From the NCBI GenBank assembly GCA_012270865.1, contig JAAXHL010000052.1, positions 488 to 64,487 on the forward strand: a DNA stretch of 64,000 nucleotides, written 5' to 3'. A program made the position numbers and the translations under genes. Of the stretch, positions 33,242-41,634 are shown piece by piece. Numbering within the stretch: the first letter of the stretch is position 1; each line of letters opens with the position of its first letter. This DNA is from Candidatus Poribacteria bacterium. Its GTDB lineage: Bacteria; Poribacteria; WGA-4E; WGA-3G. The notes below the pieces were generated by a model. That model saw only the letters and a program-made list of their open reading frames with translations. It was not told the DNA's origin and did not search any database.

Positions 33242-34648
33242 ATGATTTGGCATATTGCGAAACGCGAACTCTATGATAACCTCAATAGCCTCCGATTTGC
33301 GCTGGCAACAGTCCTGCTTTTCGGCTTGATGCTGACGAACGCCGTTGTGCATCTCCGGGAACACCCGATGCGGATGCAGAAATATCATGATGCCTTCACA
33401 GAATCACAGAATGGCTTAAAATCTCGGACGAATTTGTATGACATTGCGCAACGGGGTCCCGGATCGCTTTACAAAAAGCCATCGCCTCTCCATTTCTGTG
33501 CAGATGGCGGTGATCCGTTTTTGTCAGATTATATCAACGGCGGATTTTATGCTTGGGCTACCGACGACTTAAGAGGTTTCTGGCAGTTGTATTATCGGCC
33601 TGCAACCCACAATTCAAGAAATATTCGTCCGGACACTATCAAAGTAGATTGGGGATTTGTGATTGGGTACGTCTTGAGTCTTATTGCGATCCTATTCACG
33701 TTTGACTCGATTTCCGGTGAACGCGAGCACGGCACACTACGTTTGATGTTGGCGAACTCGATACCGCGTCATACCGTGTTGATCGGCAAATTCTTGGGCG
33801 CATTGGTAAGTATTAGCGTCCCATTTATGCTTGCGGTATTAATGAACCTGCTGGTAATTTCCACATCCAGCGATGTCCAACTTGACTCCGATGCGTGGAA
33901 CCGTTTAGGCATTATTTTTTTGATTGCGATTCTGTACCTGTGTCTGTTTCTTGCCTTAGGATTGTTAGTGTCGTCGCGTGTGCAGCGTAGTGCGGCGAGT
34001 CTCGTGATACTTTTGTTGACATGGGTTACTTTTGTCGTTTTTATGCCGAGTACACTCGCTTCCATTGCAAGTGGATTTTCAACGCCGATGACTTATGATG
34101 AATTCCAGGAGCGTCGACAACAACTTAAGATTGAACTCAGGGATGAATATGATAAGCGTTTGCAAGACGCGCGTGAGCAGCCAGCGAAAAGAATAGCGTT
34201 AGGGGGTGAATATGTCCTTAAAGACGCAGCAGCGCGGGAACGTTTGAGTCAAGAATTTTTAGACCAACAGCACGCCCAAATTCAACTCGGACGTTCCGTC
34301 ACTCGTATCTCACCGGTTGCGATTGTGCAGTACCTTCTTGAGGTTTTTGCTGGAACAGGCTTTGAACGGCATCAACAATTTGTGGAGAACGCGCAGCGTT
34401 ACGCGCGTGAATACCGAGAATTTGTCACAGATATGGACAGAACGGATCCGGACAGTCTCCATATCATTGGGGTTCGTGAGGGAATGTCCGAGAAGCCTGT
34501 TAGTTCGGAGGCGATCCCAAAGTTTGAAGATACACTCAATCTAAGTCGTGATTTCAATGCTGCGGTTATAGATTTACTCTTGTTAGTTCTGTTTTTTGTT
34601 GTTTTATTCTCAGGTGCGTATATGGCGTTTGTGCGCGTTGAGGTATAA
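33242..34648 (+). CDS. ABC-2 type permease, pair 2, second subunit
   Basis: A 468-residue paralogue of the 26758-28230 protein: HIAKRELYDNLNSLRFALATVLLFGLM, GSLYKKPSPLHFCADGGDP, YVLSLIAILFTFDSISGEREHGTLRLMLANSIPRHTVLIGKF, SRVQRSAASLVILLLTWVTFVVFMPS, and the last TM LLLLVLFFVVLFSGAYMAF. The region just 5' is repeat H4 and gives only a poor ribosome site, unlike the sister gene. Expression may therefore depend on coupling or may be altered by the repeat. Confidence 0.82.
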   Translation: MIWHIAKRELYDNLNSLRFALATVLLFGLMLTNAVVHLREHPMRMQKYHDAFTESQNGLKSRTNLYDIAQRGPGSLYKKPSPLHFCADGGDPFLSDYINGGFYAWATDDLRGFWQLYYRPATHNSRNIRPDTIKVDWGFVIGYVLSLIAILFTFDSISGEREHGTLRLMLANSIPRHTVLIGKFLGALVSISVPFMLAVLMNLLVISTSSDVQLDSDAWNRLGIIFLIAILYLCLFLALGLLVSSRVQRSAASLVILLLTWVTFVVFMPSTLASIASGFSTPMTYDEFQERRQQLKIELRDEYDKRLQDAREQPAKRIALGGEYVLKDAAARERLSQEFLDQQHAQIQLGRSVTRISPVAIVQYLLEVFAGTGFERHQQFVENAQRYAREYREFVTDMDRTDPDSLHIIGVREGMSEKPVSSEAIPKFEDTLNLSRDFNAAVIDLLLLVLFFVVLFSGAYMAFVRVEV

Positions 34649-34652
34649 CCAA

Positions 34653-34687
34653 AAATTGGACGAAAAACCGAAAACTAAATAGCCCTG
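34653..34687. repeat. Half copy of MITE-like element B
   Basis: Only the right end is present: AATTGGACGAAAAACCG followed by AAAACTAAATAGCCCTG. It matches the right ends at 23895 and 37051. Confidence 0.6.
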
Positions 34688-34706
34688 TATTTTCTCTGGT
34701 CATGAT

Positions 34707-34735
34707 TTGACTTTGCCTGCTAAATTTGTTATCAT
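34707..34735 (+). promoter_or_regulatory. Sigma-70 type promoter for the small membrane protein gene
   Basis: TTGACT at 34707-34712, a 17-base spacer and TATCAT at 34730-34735. Confidence 0.65.
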
Positions 34736-34842
34736 TTTAATCTGATGCGACTGGAATAACAAACAACCGGACTGTCGGTTTCATAGCCATTAGAATCCCG
34801 TTTTTATTTTTTCAACAAATAGAGAAAGGAAGGAACGTTACT

Positions 34843-35055
34843 ATGGAAGGTTTCGCCTTAGGTTTAAGCATAGGTTTTGGTGGAGGTTTCATCATAGGGA
34901 TCGCAGCCGGGAACGCAAGCGAACGCGATAAACTTCAGAAGCAGTTAAACAAGGCAATAGAAGACAAAGAGATCTCTATTCACGATAAGAACGATGAACC
35001 GTTGAAGGTGGAAGCACTTCTTGAGTTCCTCGACCAAAACTATAAGAAGGTTTGA
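34843..35055 (+). CDS. Small single-span membrane protein, function unknown
   Basis: A 70-residue protein with one glycine-rich N-terminal hydrophobic segment (FALGLSIGFGGGFIIGIAAG, residues 4-23) and a charged, probably helical C-terminal part (SERDKLQKQLNKAIEDKEI). AAAGGAAGG precedes the ATG, and a good promoter lies upstream. It is 15 bases before an oxygenase gene and may be co-transcribed. I recognise no family. Confidence 0.65.
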   Translation: MEGFALGLSIGFGGGFIIGIAAGNASERDKLQKQLNKAIEDKEISIHDKNDEPLKVEALLEFLDQNYKKV

Positions 35056-35070
35056 CATCAAAGGAAAATA

Positions 35071-35904
35071 ATGGCAATATTAACACAAGCACACCATGAC
35101 CACTTCGATGAATACGGCTACATGGTCATAGAGGATGCCGTCCCGCTCGAACTTTGCGAGGCAGTCGTTGATGCTATCTTCGCATTCTTAGAGATGGATC
35201 CTTCAAATCCGAATGGTTGGTATAGCGCGCCGCATAAACCCGGCGCAGGTATGGTAGAGATGTATTTTCATCAAGCGATGTGGAACGTCTATCAACATCC
35301 GCCCATCCATCAGATTTATAGTGAGGTCTACGGCACAGAGCGGATCTGGGTTCATATTGATAGAGTCAACATGAAACCGCCGAAACATCCCGACCACCCT
35401 GAGTGGGATCATAAGGGTATGTATCATTGGGATGCGGACACTTCAAAACTACCCGTAAGGTTCAGTACACAAGGCGTTCTGTTTCTTAGGGACACAGCGG
35501 ACAATCAAGGGTCTTTTGTCTGTTGGCCCGGTGCACATAAGTCGCTGATTGATGAAGAGAACCCGTGGGTCCCCGAACTCACACCGGAAACATATAGGGA
35601 AAAATTTATACAGGTCCCAGCGAAAGCGGGGTCGTTGCTGATTTGGCATGTGGCACTCCCGCACGGTAACGGGCGTAACACGTCCGATAAACCGCGGTTA
35701 GCACAATACATGAACTATTATCGCGCGCCGAATCCTATGAACGAAGATCGGCGGCAAGAACGGATTACACTGTGGCAGGAGCGCAGAGCGTTAGGACGTG
35801 GACCCTACCCCGGTGACGCAAGGGGTTGGGAAGCGAAAAACTACGGATCGCCGGAGCTCACACCTTTGGGACGAAAATTGTTGGGACTTGATTTGTGGGA
35901 TTAA
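35071..35904 (+). CDS. Phytanoyl-CoA dioxygenase (PhyH) family oxygenase
   Basis: A 277-residue Fe(II)/2-oxoglutarate-dependent oxygenase. The metal triad is visible: His119 and Asp121 in MYHWDAD, and His198 in WHVALPHGNGRN; Arg209 (KPR) is placed to hold 2-oxoglutarate. The opening HFDEYGYMVIEDAVP is the usual family start. Such enzymes hydroxylate small molecules, and this lineage has many. AAAGGAAA precedes the ATG. The stop overlaps the stop of the convergent LamG gene (TTAA at 35901-35904). Confidence 0.9.
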   Translation: MAILTQAHHDHFDEYGYMVIEDAVPLELCEAVVDAIFAFLEMDPSNPNGWYSAPHKPGAGMVEMYFHQAMWNVYQHPPIHQIYSEVYGTERIWVHIDRVNMKPPKHPDHPEWDHKGMYHWDADTSKLPVRFSTQGVLFLRDTADNQGSFVCWPGAHKSLIDEENPWVPELTPETYREKFIQVPAKAGSLLIWHVALPHGNGRNTSDKPRLAQYMNYYRAPNPMNEDRRQERITLWQERRALGRGPYPGDARGWEAKNYGSPELTPLGRKLLGLDLWD

Positions 35905-36701
35905 TACGTCTTAATCATCGCCCAACTTGTGGCTAATTTCCCTTGCGGATCAACACCGAGTGCCGCTTGTAGTCCATTATCCATGATTGCTTCAATCTGA
36001 TCTTCAGTCAGGTCTACATTGAAAATAGCGACTTCATCAAAAAGACCGAACATGAAAGTGTGGTGTGCCAGAAAGTCGCCCATGTTGATCTCTTGGGCTT
36101 CATCATTTGTGTTCATGGCATGTTCGGTCCCTTCCTTGACTTGAAGTTCACCATCGACATAGAGATCATGATCTTTAACAGCGTCTGAACCTTTGGGAAA
36201 AACAACAGCCATGTGATGCCACTCGCCATCACAGACGTTGTCTGTTCCAAAGTTATTTCCACCGTTAACTTCTACCCGTAAATTGCACTCAGCCCCTCTA
36301 ACGTGGGCACGGATGTAATATTTTTCTCCTGGGGAATTCGGTCCCCATTTCACCCATGAATGCTCTCTTGTGTCTCCGGCTTTAAACCAGAAGACCGTTG
36401 TTCTGGGTTCCGTGCCGCCGATGCCAGCATAGCCGGTAACAACGAGATTGTCGTCATTGCCATCGTAATCCAGACACGTCCCGAACACACCTTTGACGTA
36501 TCCTGCCCCCGATATATCCCCATCTCTACCGTTCTTAGAAATATCTCTGGCAACGTTGCCTTGCCCTTCGTCGAAGAGATAGGCGACCTCAACAGTTTTC
36601 ATATCAATAGGAGCAGAACGACTTATATTTGTCCATACCAATCCGAAAGCGATAACCATCAACCAAACCAACAAAAATCTACTTTGATTTTTAACTTGCA
36701 T
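35901..36701 (-). CDS. Secreted LamG domain protein
   Basis: About 266 residues from ATG 36701, preceded by AAGGAGAA; a longer frame to 36740 has no ribosome site. A signal peptide (FLLVWLMVIAFGLVWTNISRSA) is followed by a single LamG domain: YLFDEGQGNVARDISKNGRDG, CLDYDGNDDNLVV, TTVFWFKAGD, EWHHMAVVFPKG, HDLYVDGELQV, GLFDEVAIFNVDLTEDQIEAIM. This is the typical Poribacteria-style LamG protein with a C-terminal WAMIK tail. It is probably extracellular and binds glycan. It is convergent with the PhyH gene. Confidence 0.85.
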   Translation of the reverse strand: MQVKNQSRFLLVWLMVIAFGLVWTNISRSAPIDMKTVEVAYLFDEGQGNVARDISKNGRDGDISGAGYVKGVFGTCLDYDGNDDNLVVTGYAGIGGTEPRTTVFWFKAGDTREHSWVKWGPNSPGEKYYIRAHVRGAECNLRVEVNGGNNFGTDNVCDGEWHHMAVVFPKGSDAVKDHDLYVDGELQVKEGTEHAMNTNDEAQEINMGDFLAHHTFMFGLFDEVAIFNVDLTEDQIEAIMDNGLQAALGVDPQGKLATSWAMIKTY

Positions 36702-36908
36702 CTCTGTTCTCCTTGTACTTATAGTTTGAACAATTTTCAAGACTCACGTTATATCAAACCTGGACTGTTGTCTAAACAAAAGTCCAGAACCAAGCATTAA
36801 ACTTATATAAAGAGATATTATAAATATATTATATATCTAAAAATATGTCCTAATATAATTATATTATACCTTAATTTAACGCCTGTGTCAAATTTATAGT
36901 AAAATCAA

Positions 36909-37051
36909 CCAGGGCCATTTAGTTTTAAATATTCACTTTATCTATGTGAATATACTTCCCCGGTAGGAGCGAGCTGTGCTCGCGATTTTTGTGAAAAACG
37001 TTAACTTATGTAAACGAAAATCAAGTCAAAACCGAAAACTAAATCGGCCTG
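36909..37051. mobile_element. MITE-like element B, copy 2
   Basis: 143 bases, terminal inverted repeats CAGGGCCATTTAGTTTT and AAAACTAAATCGGCCTG. The centre holds the REP-like hairpin CGGTAGGAGCGAGCTGTGCT. It belongs to the same family as 23759-23895. Confidence 0.75.
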
Positions 37052-37479
37052 TAAAATCAACAATTAAATAGACGCTTTTCTCTAACAGAAAACAGTTCGT
37101 AGGGGTTTTGCTTGGGTGTTTCCCCAAAGATTCTCTCGCCCATCTGCCAAAAGGATGTTTTTCATGGATCCTCTTTTCCATTTAGACGATATATTATCAG
37201 AATTTAGACCATTTTTCAAGCATAATAACTTCAATGATGGTGAGACGCTTTCGGTCACAGACAAAGAGGTTCCTTCCGCTCCCACATTATCATTTTCTAC
37301 AAAACTTGCCCAAAAAAGCGTGCGGAGGCAAAATTTTTTATGAAGTTTGATAAAATGTTTCGGTAATTGACGGGAAACCATGAATGGTTTCCCTACTACA
37401 AACGGGCAGGTTCGTAGTCGTGCGATTCATCGCACGTTCCGATATTACCGAATCAAAAAATCAATCTTCATTTAAAAAT
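37052..37479. other. Intergenic region upstream of the TetR gene
   Basis: A frame at 37082-37381 (minus) exists, but it runs into repeat D and has no ribosome site or recognisable domain, so I make no gene call. Repeat D copy 2 occupies 37359-37437. Confidence 0.4.
37359..37437. repeat. Palindromic repeat D, copy 2
   Basis: Reverse complement of the 19176-19291 block: CGGTAATTGACGGGAAACC, then the palindromic GGTTTCCCTACTACAAACGG and GTCGTGCGATTCATCGCAC. Copies are inverted and about 18 kb apart. Confidence 0.75.
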
Positions 37480-37508
37480 TTGACAAAGGGAAAAATATGT
37501 GTTATACT
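37480..37508 (+). promoter_or_regulatory. Promoter of the TetR gene
   Basis: TTGACA at 37480-37485, a 17-base spacer and TATACT at 37503-37508. Confidence 0.75.
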
Positions 37509-37521
37509 TAACAGTGTTAAG
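37507..37521 (+). promoter_or_regulatory. Predicted TetR operator 1
   Basis: Perfect dyad CTTAAC-AGT-GTTAAG overlapping the -10 element. The same motif recurs at 38204-38218, before the next gene. Confidence 0.7.
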
Positions 37522-37551
37522 TTAAATAACTACGTAAATAAAGGTAAAACA

Positions 37552-38157
37552 ATGGGTATTAAAGAACGGAGAGCCAGAGAAAAAGAACAGTTGCGGCAAC
37601 AAATTCTTTCTGCGGCGCGGGAGCTGTTTGTCAATGAAGGTTATGAGAACGTCTCTATGCGGAAGATTGCCAGCAAAATCGAATACTCACCGACAACGAT
37701 CTACCTTCATTTCAAAGATAAGGCAGATCTTTTAGATTTCGTTTGCCAAGAAACACTCCTAAACCTGTTGAACACACTTGAGCAATTAAAAAGTGATATA
37801 AGCGATCCCGTTGAGACGCTAAGAAAAAGTGGGCGCGCATACATCGAGTTCGGTCTGAAATATCCGCAAGATTATAAACTCACCTTTGTTACCCGTCCAC
37901 AGTTCCAGAAAGGTTTGCGTCTGCAAGAAGGGTCCATAGGCAAAAAGGTGTTTGATTACTTGCGTGAAATAGTATCTGAATGCATTCGACAGAAGATATT
38001 CCGCCAAGTCGATGTCGAGACCACCGGTCAGGTCCTATGGTCAGCGGTTCACGGTGTTACACTGCTTCTGATTGATTTCCCTGATTTCCCTTGGGCTGAG
38101 AAAGACAAATTAATTGACGCGGTAATTCACACAACGATTGAGGGTTTAAAAGCATAG
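37552..38157 (+). CDS. TetR/AcrR family transcriptional repressor
   Basis: About 201 residues from ATG 37552 (AAAGG seven bases before); a longer frame to 37384 crosses repeat D and the promoter. The N-terminal TetR helix-turn-helix is clear: QQILSAARELFVNEGYENVSMRKIASKIEYSPTTIYLHFKDKADLLDFV. The C-terminal ligand domain (GKKVFDYLREIVSECIRQKIFRQVD ... GQVLWSAVHGVTLLLID) resembles the TetR_C WHG-type. Matching dyads over its own promoter and before the FG-GAP gene imply autorepression and control of the next two genes. The inducer is unknown. Confidence 0.88.
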   Translation: MGIKERRAREKEQLRQQILSAARELFVNEGYENVSMRKIASKIEYSPTTIYLHFKDKADLLDFVCQETLLNLLNTLEQLKSDISDPVETLRKSGRAYIEFGLKYPQDYKLTFVTRPQFQKGLRLQEGSIGKKVFDYLREIVSECIRQKIFRQVDVETTGQVLWSAVHGVTLLLIDFPDFPWAEKDKLIDAVIHTTIEGLKA

Positions 38158-38203
38158 ATTCAAAATTTTTTTAATTTTCCTTGGCGAAAACCTTCACCTA
38201 TAA

Positions 38204-38218
38204 CTTAACACTGTTAAC
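38204..38218 (+). promoter_or_regulatory. Predicted TetR operator 2
   Basis: CTTAACACTGTTAAC, with perfect inner dyad TTAAC-ACT-GTTAA, equal to operator 1 read on the other strand except at the last base. It is 28 bases before the FG-GAP lipoprotein start and next to a TATAAC sequence. Confidence 0.65.
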
Positions 38219-38245
38219 TTACTTATCTATGTTAAGGAGAATAAA

Positions 38246-39898
38246 ATGAAAAAGCGGAACCTATTCCACAAACGCTTTCTTTCCGCAGCCAGACGGAGTC
38301 TATTTTTGATACTGGTTTTGGGTGTAGGCCTGTCAAGCTGCTCGGGTAGATCCAACAAAGGAGGAACTCCCACAATGATACCTGCGTCTACGGAATTTAC
38401 TTTCGGGCAGCACGAGGTTGTCACCGGCACAGCGCAACACCAAACTGTTTTGACGGGATTCTTTCTTGATGGTGATTTCGCTGAACTTGCTGTGGTAAGT
38501 ATCGAAAAAAATAAGAACCGGCATTTGCACATTTACGGGTTCAGTGGGGGCAGTTGGGTATCCAAGCTTGACGCGCCACTGCGTTCTGAAGTGTTGTTCG
38601 TGGATGTTGCAAACATCGGTGGACGCGATCGGTTAATCACCTACAAGCGGGGTCGTCTGAACTGGTTTGATTTGGACTCGGCGGTAGAACAGGTGCTGGT
38701 CGAGCTCACTACGAACTACAATGCGACGGGTGTCGGTGGAATCCCCGCCGTTGACATCACTCGGGACCTAAACGGCGATGGTCTCGACGACTTGATAGTC
38801 CCAGACCTTGACGGCTTCTGGATAGCCACGCAATTGGGCGATGGATCGTTTACGGACCCGATAAAACTCGGACCGCCCGACCCGTTTCTCGACAAGATTG
38901 CCTTGGACGATAAGCACAGTTACCGCGAAGTCGGGATAACCCCCTTAACTGTCCACTGGTATCTGAGCCGTCTCCACCAGATGGACTACGATCAAGATGG
39001 ACGCAGCGATCTCGTCTTCTGGAACGTGGACCATTTCGACGTTTATCGCCAAGATGCTAATGGAATGTTTTCGACGGTGGCAGAGACCTTCACTGTAGAC
39101 ATCCCATTTGATACTGATGGTGCCTATTCAATCGCTTTTGATTTCAAGGGCGAGAATATGTTTTCACTCATCTTCGGCTTTAGGAAGAAAACGAAGCGGA
39201 GGGTGCTGCACACGTTCCAAGACCTGAACGGCGATGGCGTTGCTGACCTTGTGATCCATTCGTTAGAGGGACGGAGTCTTGGGAAACAGCGGAGTCTGTA
39301 TGAAGTACATTTCGGCACACCAACACCGGACGGGACCGCGTTCGCGCTGGATGTCGGTATGACAATCCGACCACGAGGTACCGCTGGAGGTTTGCAACCT
39401 TGGGGCTATTCGTCGCAGTGGTTCCAAGATCTCAATGGCGATGGTAAGACCGACATCGTGTTCAAAGATGTAAAAACTGGGCTTGTCGGGATGAGCCGCG
39501 CAATGGTTGGAAAGTCAATTGCGATAGATCTCGAATTCTATCGCACGGAAGACGGCATGAATCCCGATAAATCGACTACCAAGCGTAAAATCAGGCCGGA
39601 CTTAGACATCTTCGAGACAGATAGAGTCTTTTTTCCAGTGGTACTGCTTGGCGATGTGAACGGGGATGGACGCTTAGACTTGCTGGTTGGAAAGCACTGG
39701 GAAGAGCTGCACGTCTTTCTCGGCGTTCCCGGACCAAAGTTGTTCGCGCGGAAACCGCAAAAGGTGGCAGTCGCTATGCCTAACGATGAACGAAACGCTC
39801 GGTTGGTGGACCTCAACAAGGACAACAAACGGGACCTTCTCATACATTATCCATCCACTACTAATCCGCATCGGGTGGCACTGCTGATCGCCCGATAA
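38246..39898 (+). CDS. FG-GAP/VCBS repeat lipoprotein
   Basis: A 550-residue protein. The lipoprotein signal is SLFLILVLGVGLSSCSG. The mature part has FG-GAP/VCBS calcium-binding repeats: DLNGDGLDDLIVPDLDGFW, DYDQDGRSDLVFWN, DLNGDGVADLVIHS, DLNGDGKTDIVFKD, DVNGDGRLDLLVGK, DLNKDNKRDLLIHY, which would fold as an integrin-like seven-bladed propeller. AAGGAG precedes the ATG. It is first in a probable two-gene operon with the outer-membrane protein at 39917, under the TetR operator. Confidence 0.85.
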   Translation: MKKRNLFHKRFLSAARRSLFLILVLGVGLSSCSGRSNKGGTPTMIPASTEFTFGQHEVVTGTAQHQTVLTGFFLDGDFAELAVVSIEKNKNRHLHIYGFSGGSWVSKLDAPLRSEVLFVDVANIGGRDRLITYKRGRLNWFDLDSAVEQVLVELTTNYNATGVGGIPAVDITRDLNGDGLDDLIVPDLDGFWIATQLGDGSFTDPIKLGPPDPFLDKIALDDKHSYREVGITPLTVHWYLSRLHQMDYDQDGRSDLVFWNVDHFDVYRQDANGMFSTVAETFTVDIPFDTDGAYSIAFDFKGENMFSLIFGFRKKTKRRVLHTFQDLNGDGVADLVIHSLEGRSLGKQRSLYEVHFGTPTPDGTAFALDVGMTIRPRGTAGGLQPWGYSSQWFQDLNGDGKTDIVFKDVKTGLVGMSRAMVGKSIAIDLEFYRTEDGMNPDKSTTKRKIRPDLDIFETDRVFFPVVLLGDVNGDGRLDLLVGKHWEELHVFLGVPGPKLFARKPQKVAVAMPNDERNARLVDLNKDNKRDLLIHYPSTTNPHRVALLIAR

Positions 39899-39916
39899 AC
39901 AAAAAGGAGAAAAACA

Positions 39917-40480
39917 ATGACACGTACAATTTTTTCGCTAATCTGCATTTTCGTAGGAATCACCCTTAGTCTCTCAGTTCAGGCGCAAGAATCGAATCTT
40001 AACAAAAATTTTGGGATTGGACTTCAAGGCGCGACACCCGAATTTGGTGGTGTCAGTTTTCGCTACACGGGATTCGCACCCGTGTATCTTCAAACCGTTG
40101 GTCGTTTTATTCTCACGGATGAAAACAGCGACCACATGTTAGGTGCTGGTATTTCGTATGCTATATTTGAACATCAAAGCAGATGGAATCTATCCCGCCT
40201 CTATTTTACCTTAGAAGGTGCTTGGCGGTATGAAAGAGGGATGGACTTCATTACCCCAGAGTCCGAAATTACCATGCAGCCCGAAAAAACGAGAGAGTAC
40301 ACGACCACGACGTTAGGCGGTGGCATCGCCTTTGGCGGCGAACTTGTGTTTTCACTTGGCGGGATTCCACTCGGTTTGAACGTGGAAGTCGGTCAAGGAT
40401 TTGGTAGGGAAAAAATCGACTCCGAATCTAAAGGTCTCGCTGGTGTCTACGTAGGAATGGGCATACATGCCTATTTCTAA
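39917..40480 (+). CDS. Small predicted outer-membrane beta-barrel protein
   Basis: A 187-residue protein with a signal peptide (FSLICIFVGITLSLSVQAQ) and alternating aromatic strands (VSFRYTGFAPVYLQTVGRF, SRLYFTLEGAWRYERG, GGIAFGGELVFSLGG), ending in Phe (HAYF), as barrel proteins do. The size fits an 8-stranded barrel. It is 18 bases after the FG-GAP gene with AAAAAGGAG between them, so co-transcribed. It is probably a partner or membrane anchor for the lipoprotein. No family name is certain. Confidence 0.7.
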   Translation: MTRTIFSLICIFVGITLSLSVQAQESNLNKNFGIGLQGATPEFGGVSFRYTGFAPVYLQTVGRFILTDENSDHMLGAGISYAIFEHQSRWNLSRLYFTLEGAWRYERGMDFITPESEITMQPEKTREYTTTTLGGGIAFGGELVFSLGGIPLGLNVEVGQGFGREKIDSESKGLAGVYVGMGIHAYF

Positions 40481-40491
40481 CGTAATTACAT

Positions 40492-40566
40492 GCTGGAAGG
40501 TTGGAAGATTGGAGGGTTGGCGGATCTTTTCCAGCCTTCCTTTGTTCCAACTCTCCAGTTAAACGG
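40492..40566. repeat. Heptad-arm hairpin element H5
   Basis: Arms TGGAAGG, TTGGAAG, ATTGGAG, GGTTGGC and the complementary CCAGCCTTCC/TTCCAACTCTCCAG run. It lies between convergent genes and could serve as a bidirectional terminator. Confidence 0.65.
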
Positions 40567-40605
40567 TTCCATGCTTTGCCTTCCTTTCTTTTTCGTGCGA
40601 TCATC

Positions 40606-41511
40606 TCAACCTGACCGATGCGCCTGCTGCGCCGAGACTTGTGCCTCCCATTCTTCCCACGTCGGTTTGTCGCCTTCAGTGAGCACGACGAGCGGTACTC
40701 TACCTCCCCCCAATGCTTTGTTTTTCACGAACTCGGCGGCTGCACGCTGTTCAGTCGTCAAATTGGCGCGATCGGGTGTCGGAAAATAGCGGAAGTCGAT
40801 GCTCCAACGCGATTTCTGTGTCGTGTTCACTTTGCTGGTATGTACACAGAGATTCGACATGAACAAGGCACCGCCGGGTTTGAGTGGAATAGGCACCGGC
40901 GTACCACGGGCTTCGACATCTTCCTCCATTCGGACGTTTGCGTCAGCACCGCGTGCACCGTCCAATAAACCCCAATGGTGGCTGCCGGGGATAACCCAAC
41001 AACATCCATTTTCGACTGTCGCTTCGACCAGCGGCACCCACACCGTAACCATGTGGAGATTTCCGGTGTGCTTCTCCTTCTTTCCGACGGTTGACTGGTC
41101 GAGATATTGGCTGTCTTGATGCCACGGGAATGAGGTAATCACACTCCGTGGGAGCTTCGTCCGTAGCGCAGGCGTGCCGATATTCGAGACTTCAGGACCC
41201 AAGAGAAGACGAAGTACACTGAGAACACCGGGGAGATTATAGAGATCATAAAATTCGCGTCCGAACATGCCAAAAGACCAGTTGCGCGGGAGTATGTCTA
41301 ATTCTTCGCAGATCGCAGCATATCGCCTCTCAAAAGACTCATTTTCATAGCGCGACGACAACTTGCCTTCTGTATACAATTCATCGCTATAGGCATCAAC
41401 CTTTGCTTTGATGAAGTCGCGGATCGGATCTAAATCTTGGTCGTTGATAATATCTTTGAGGACCACGTAACCCTCACGTTCATAAGAGATTTTGATTTCT
41501 TGATCTGTCAT
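40606..41511 (-). CDS. Phytanoyl-CoA dioxygenase (PhyH) family oxygenase
   Basis: About 301 residues from ATG 41511 (AGAGGAG before it). Fe(II) and 2-oxoglutarate residues are visible: His131 and Asp133 in FPWHQDSQY, His224 in SNLCVHTSKVN and Arg235 in KSRWSIDFRY. The middle segment KKEKHTGNLHMVTVWVPLVEAT, followed by GCCWVIPGSHHWG, is typical of this subgroup. It belongs to the same superfamily as the protein at 35071 but is not a close copy. Substrate unknown. Confidence 0.9.
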   Translation of the reverse strand: MTDQEIKISYEREGYVVLKDIINDQDLDPIRDFIKAKVDAYSDELYTEGKLSSRYENESFERRYAAICEELDILPRNWSFGMFGREFYDLYNLPGVLSVLRLLLGPEVSNIGTPALRTKLPRSVITSFPWHQDSQYLDQSTVGKKEKHTGNLHMVTVWVPLVEATVENGCCWVIPGSHHWGLLDGARGADANVRMEEDVEARGTPVPIPLKPGGALFMSNLCVHTSKVNTTQKSRWSIDFRYFPTPDRANLTTEQRAAAEFVKNKALGGGRVPLVVLTEGDKPTWEEWEAQVSAQQAHRSG

Positions 41512-41634
41512 CAACTGAACTCCTCTCATCGCTATTGCAGAATCTGAAAGGCTATGTTATCATGAATGCCCAACAGGGGCAATATAATTGATTTTTTTTG
41601 TCAATACACGCAAAACTATTTCGGAGGTAATTTG

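Noticed and set aside
37082..37381. A 99-codon minus-strand frame upstream of the TetR gene
   Set aside because: Its first codons come from repeat D, there is no ribosome site, and the protein shows no recognisable features.
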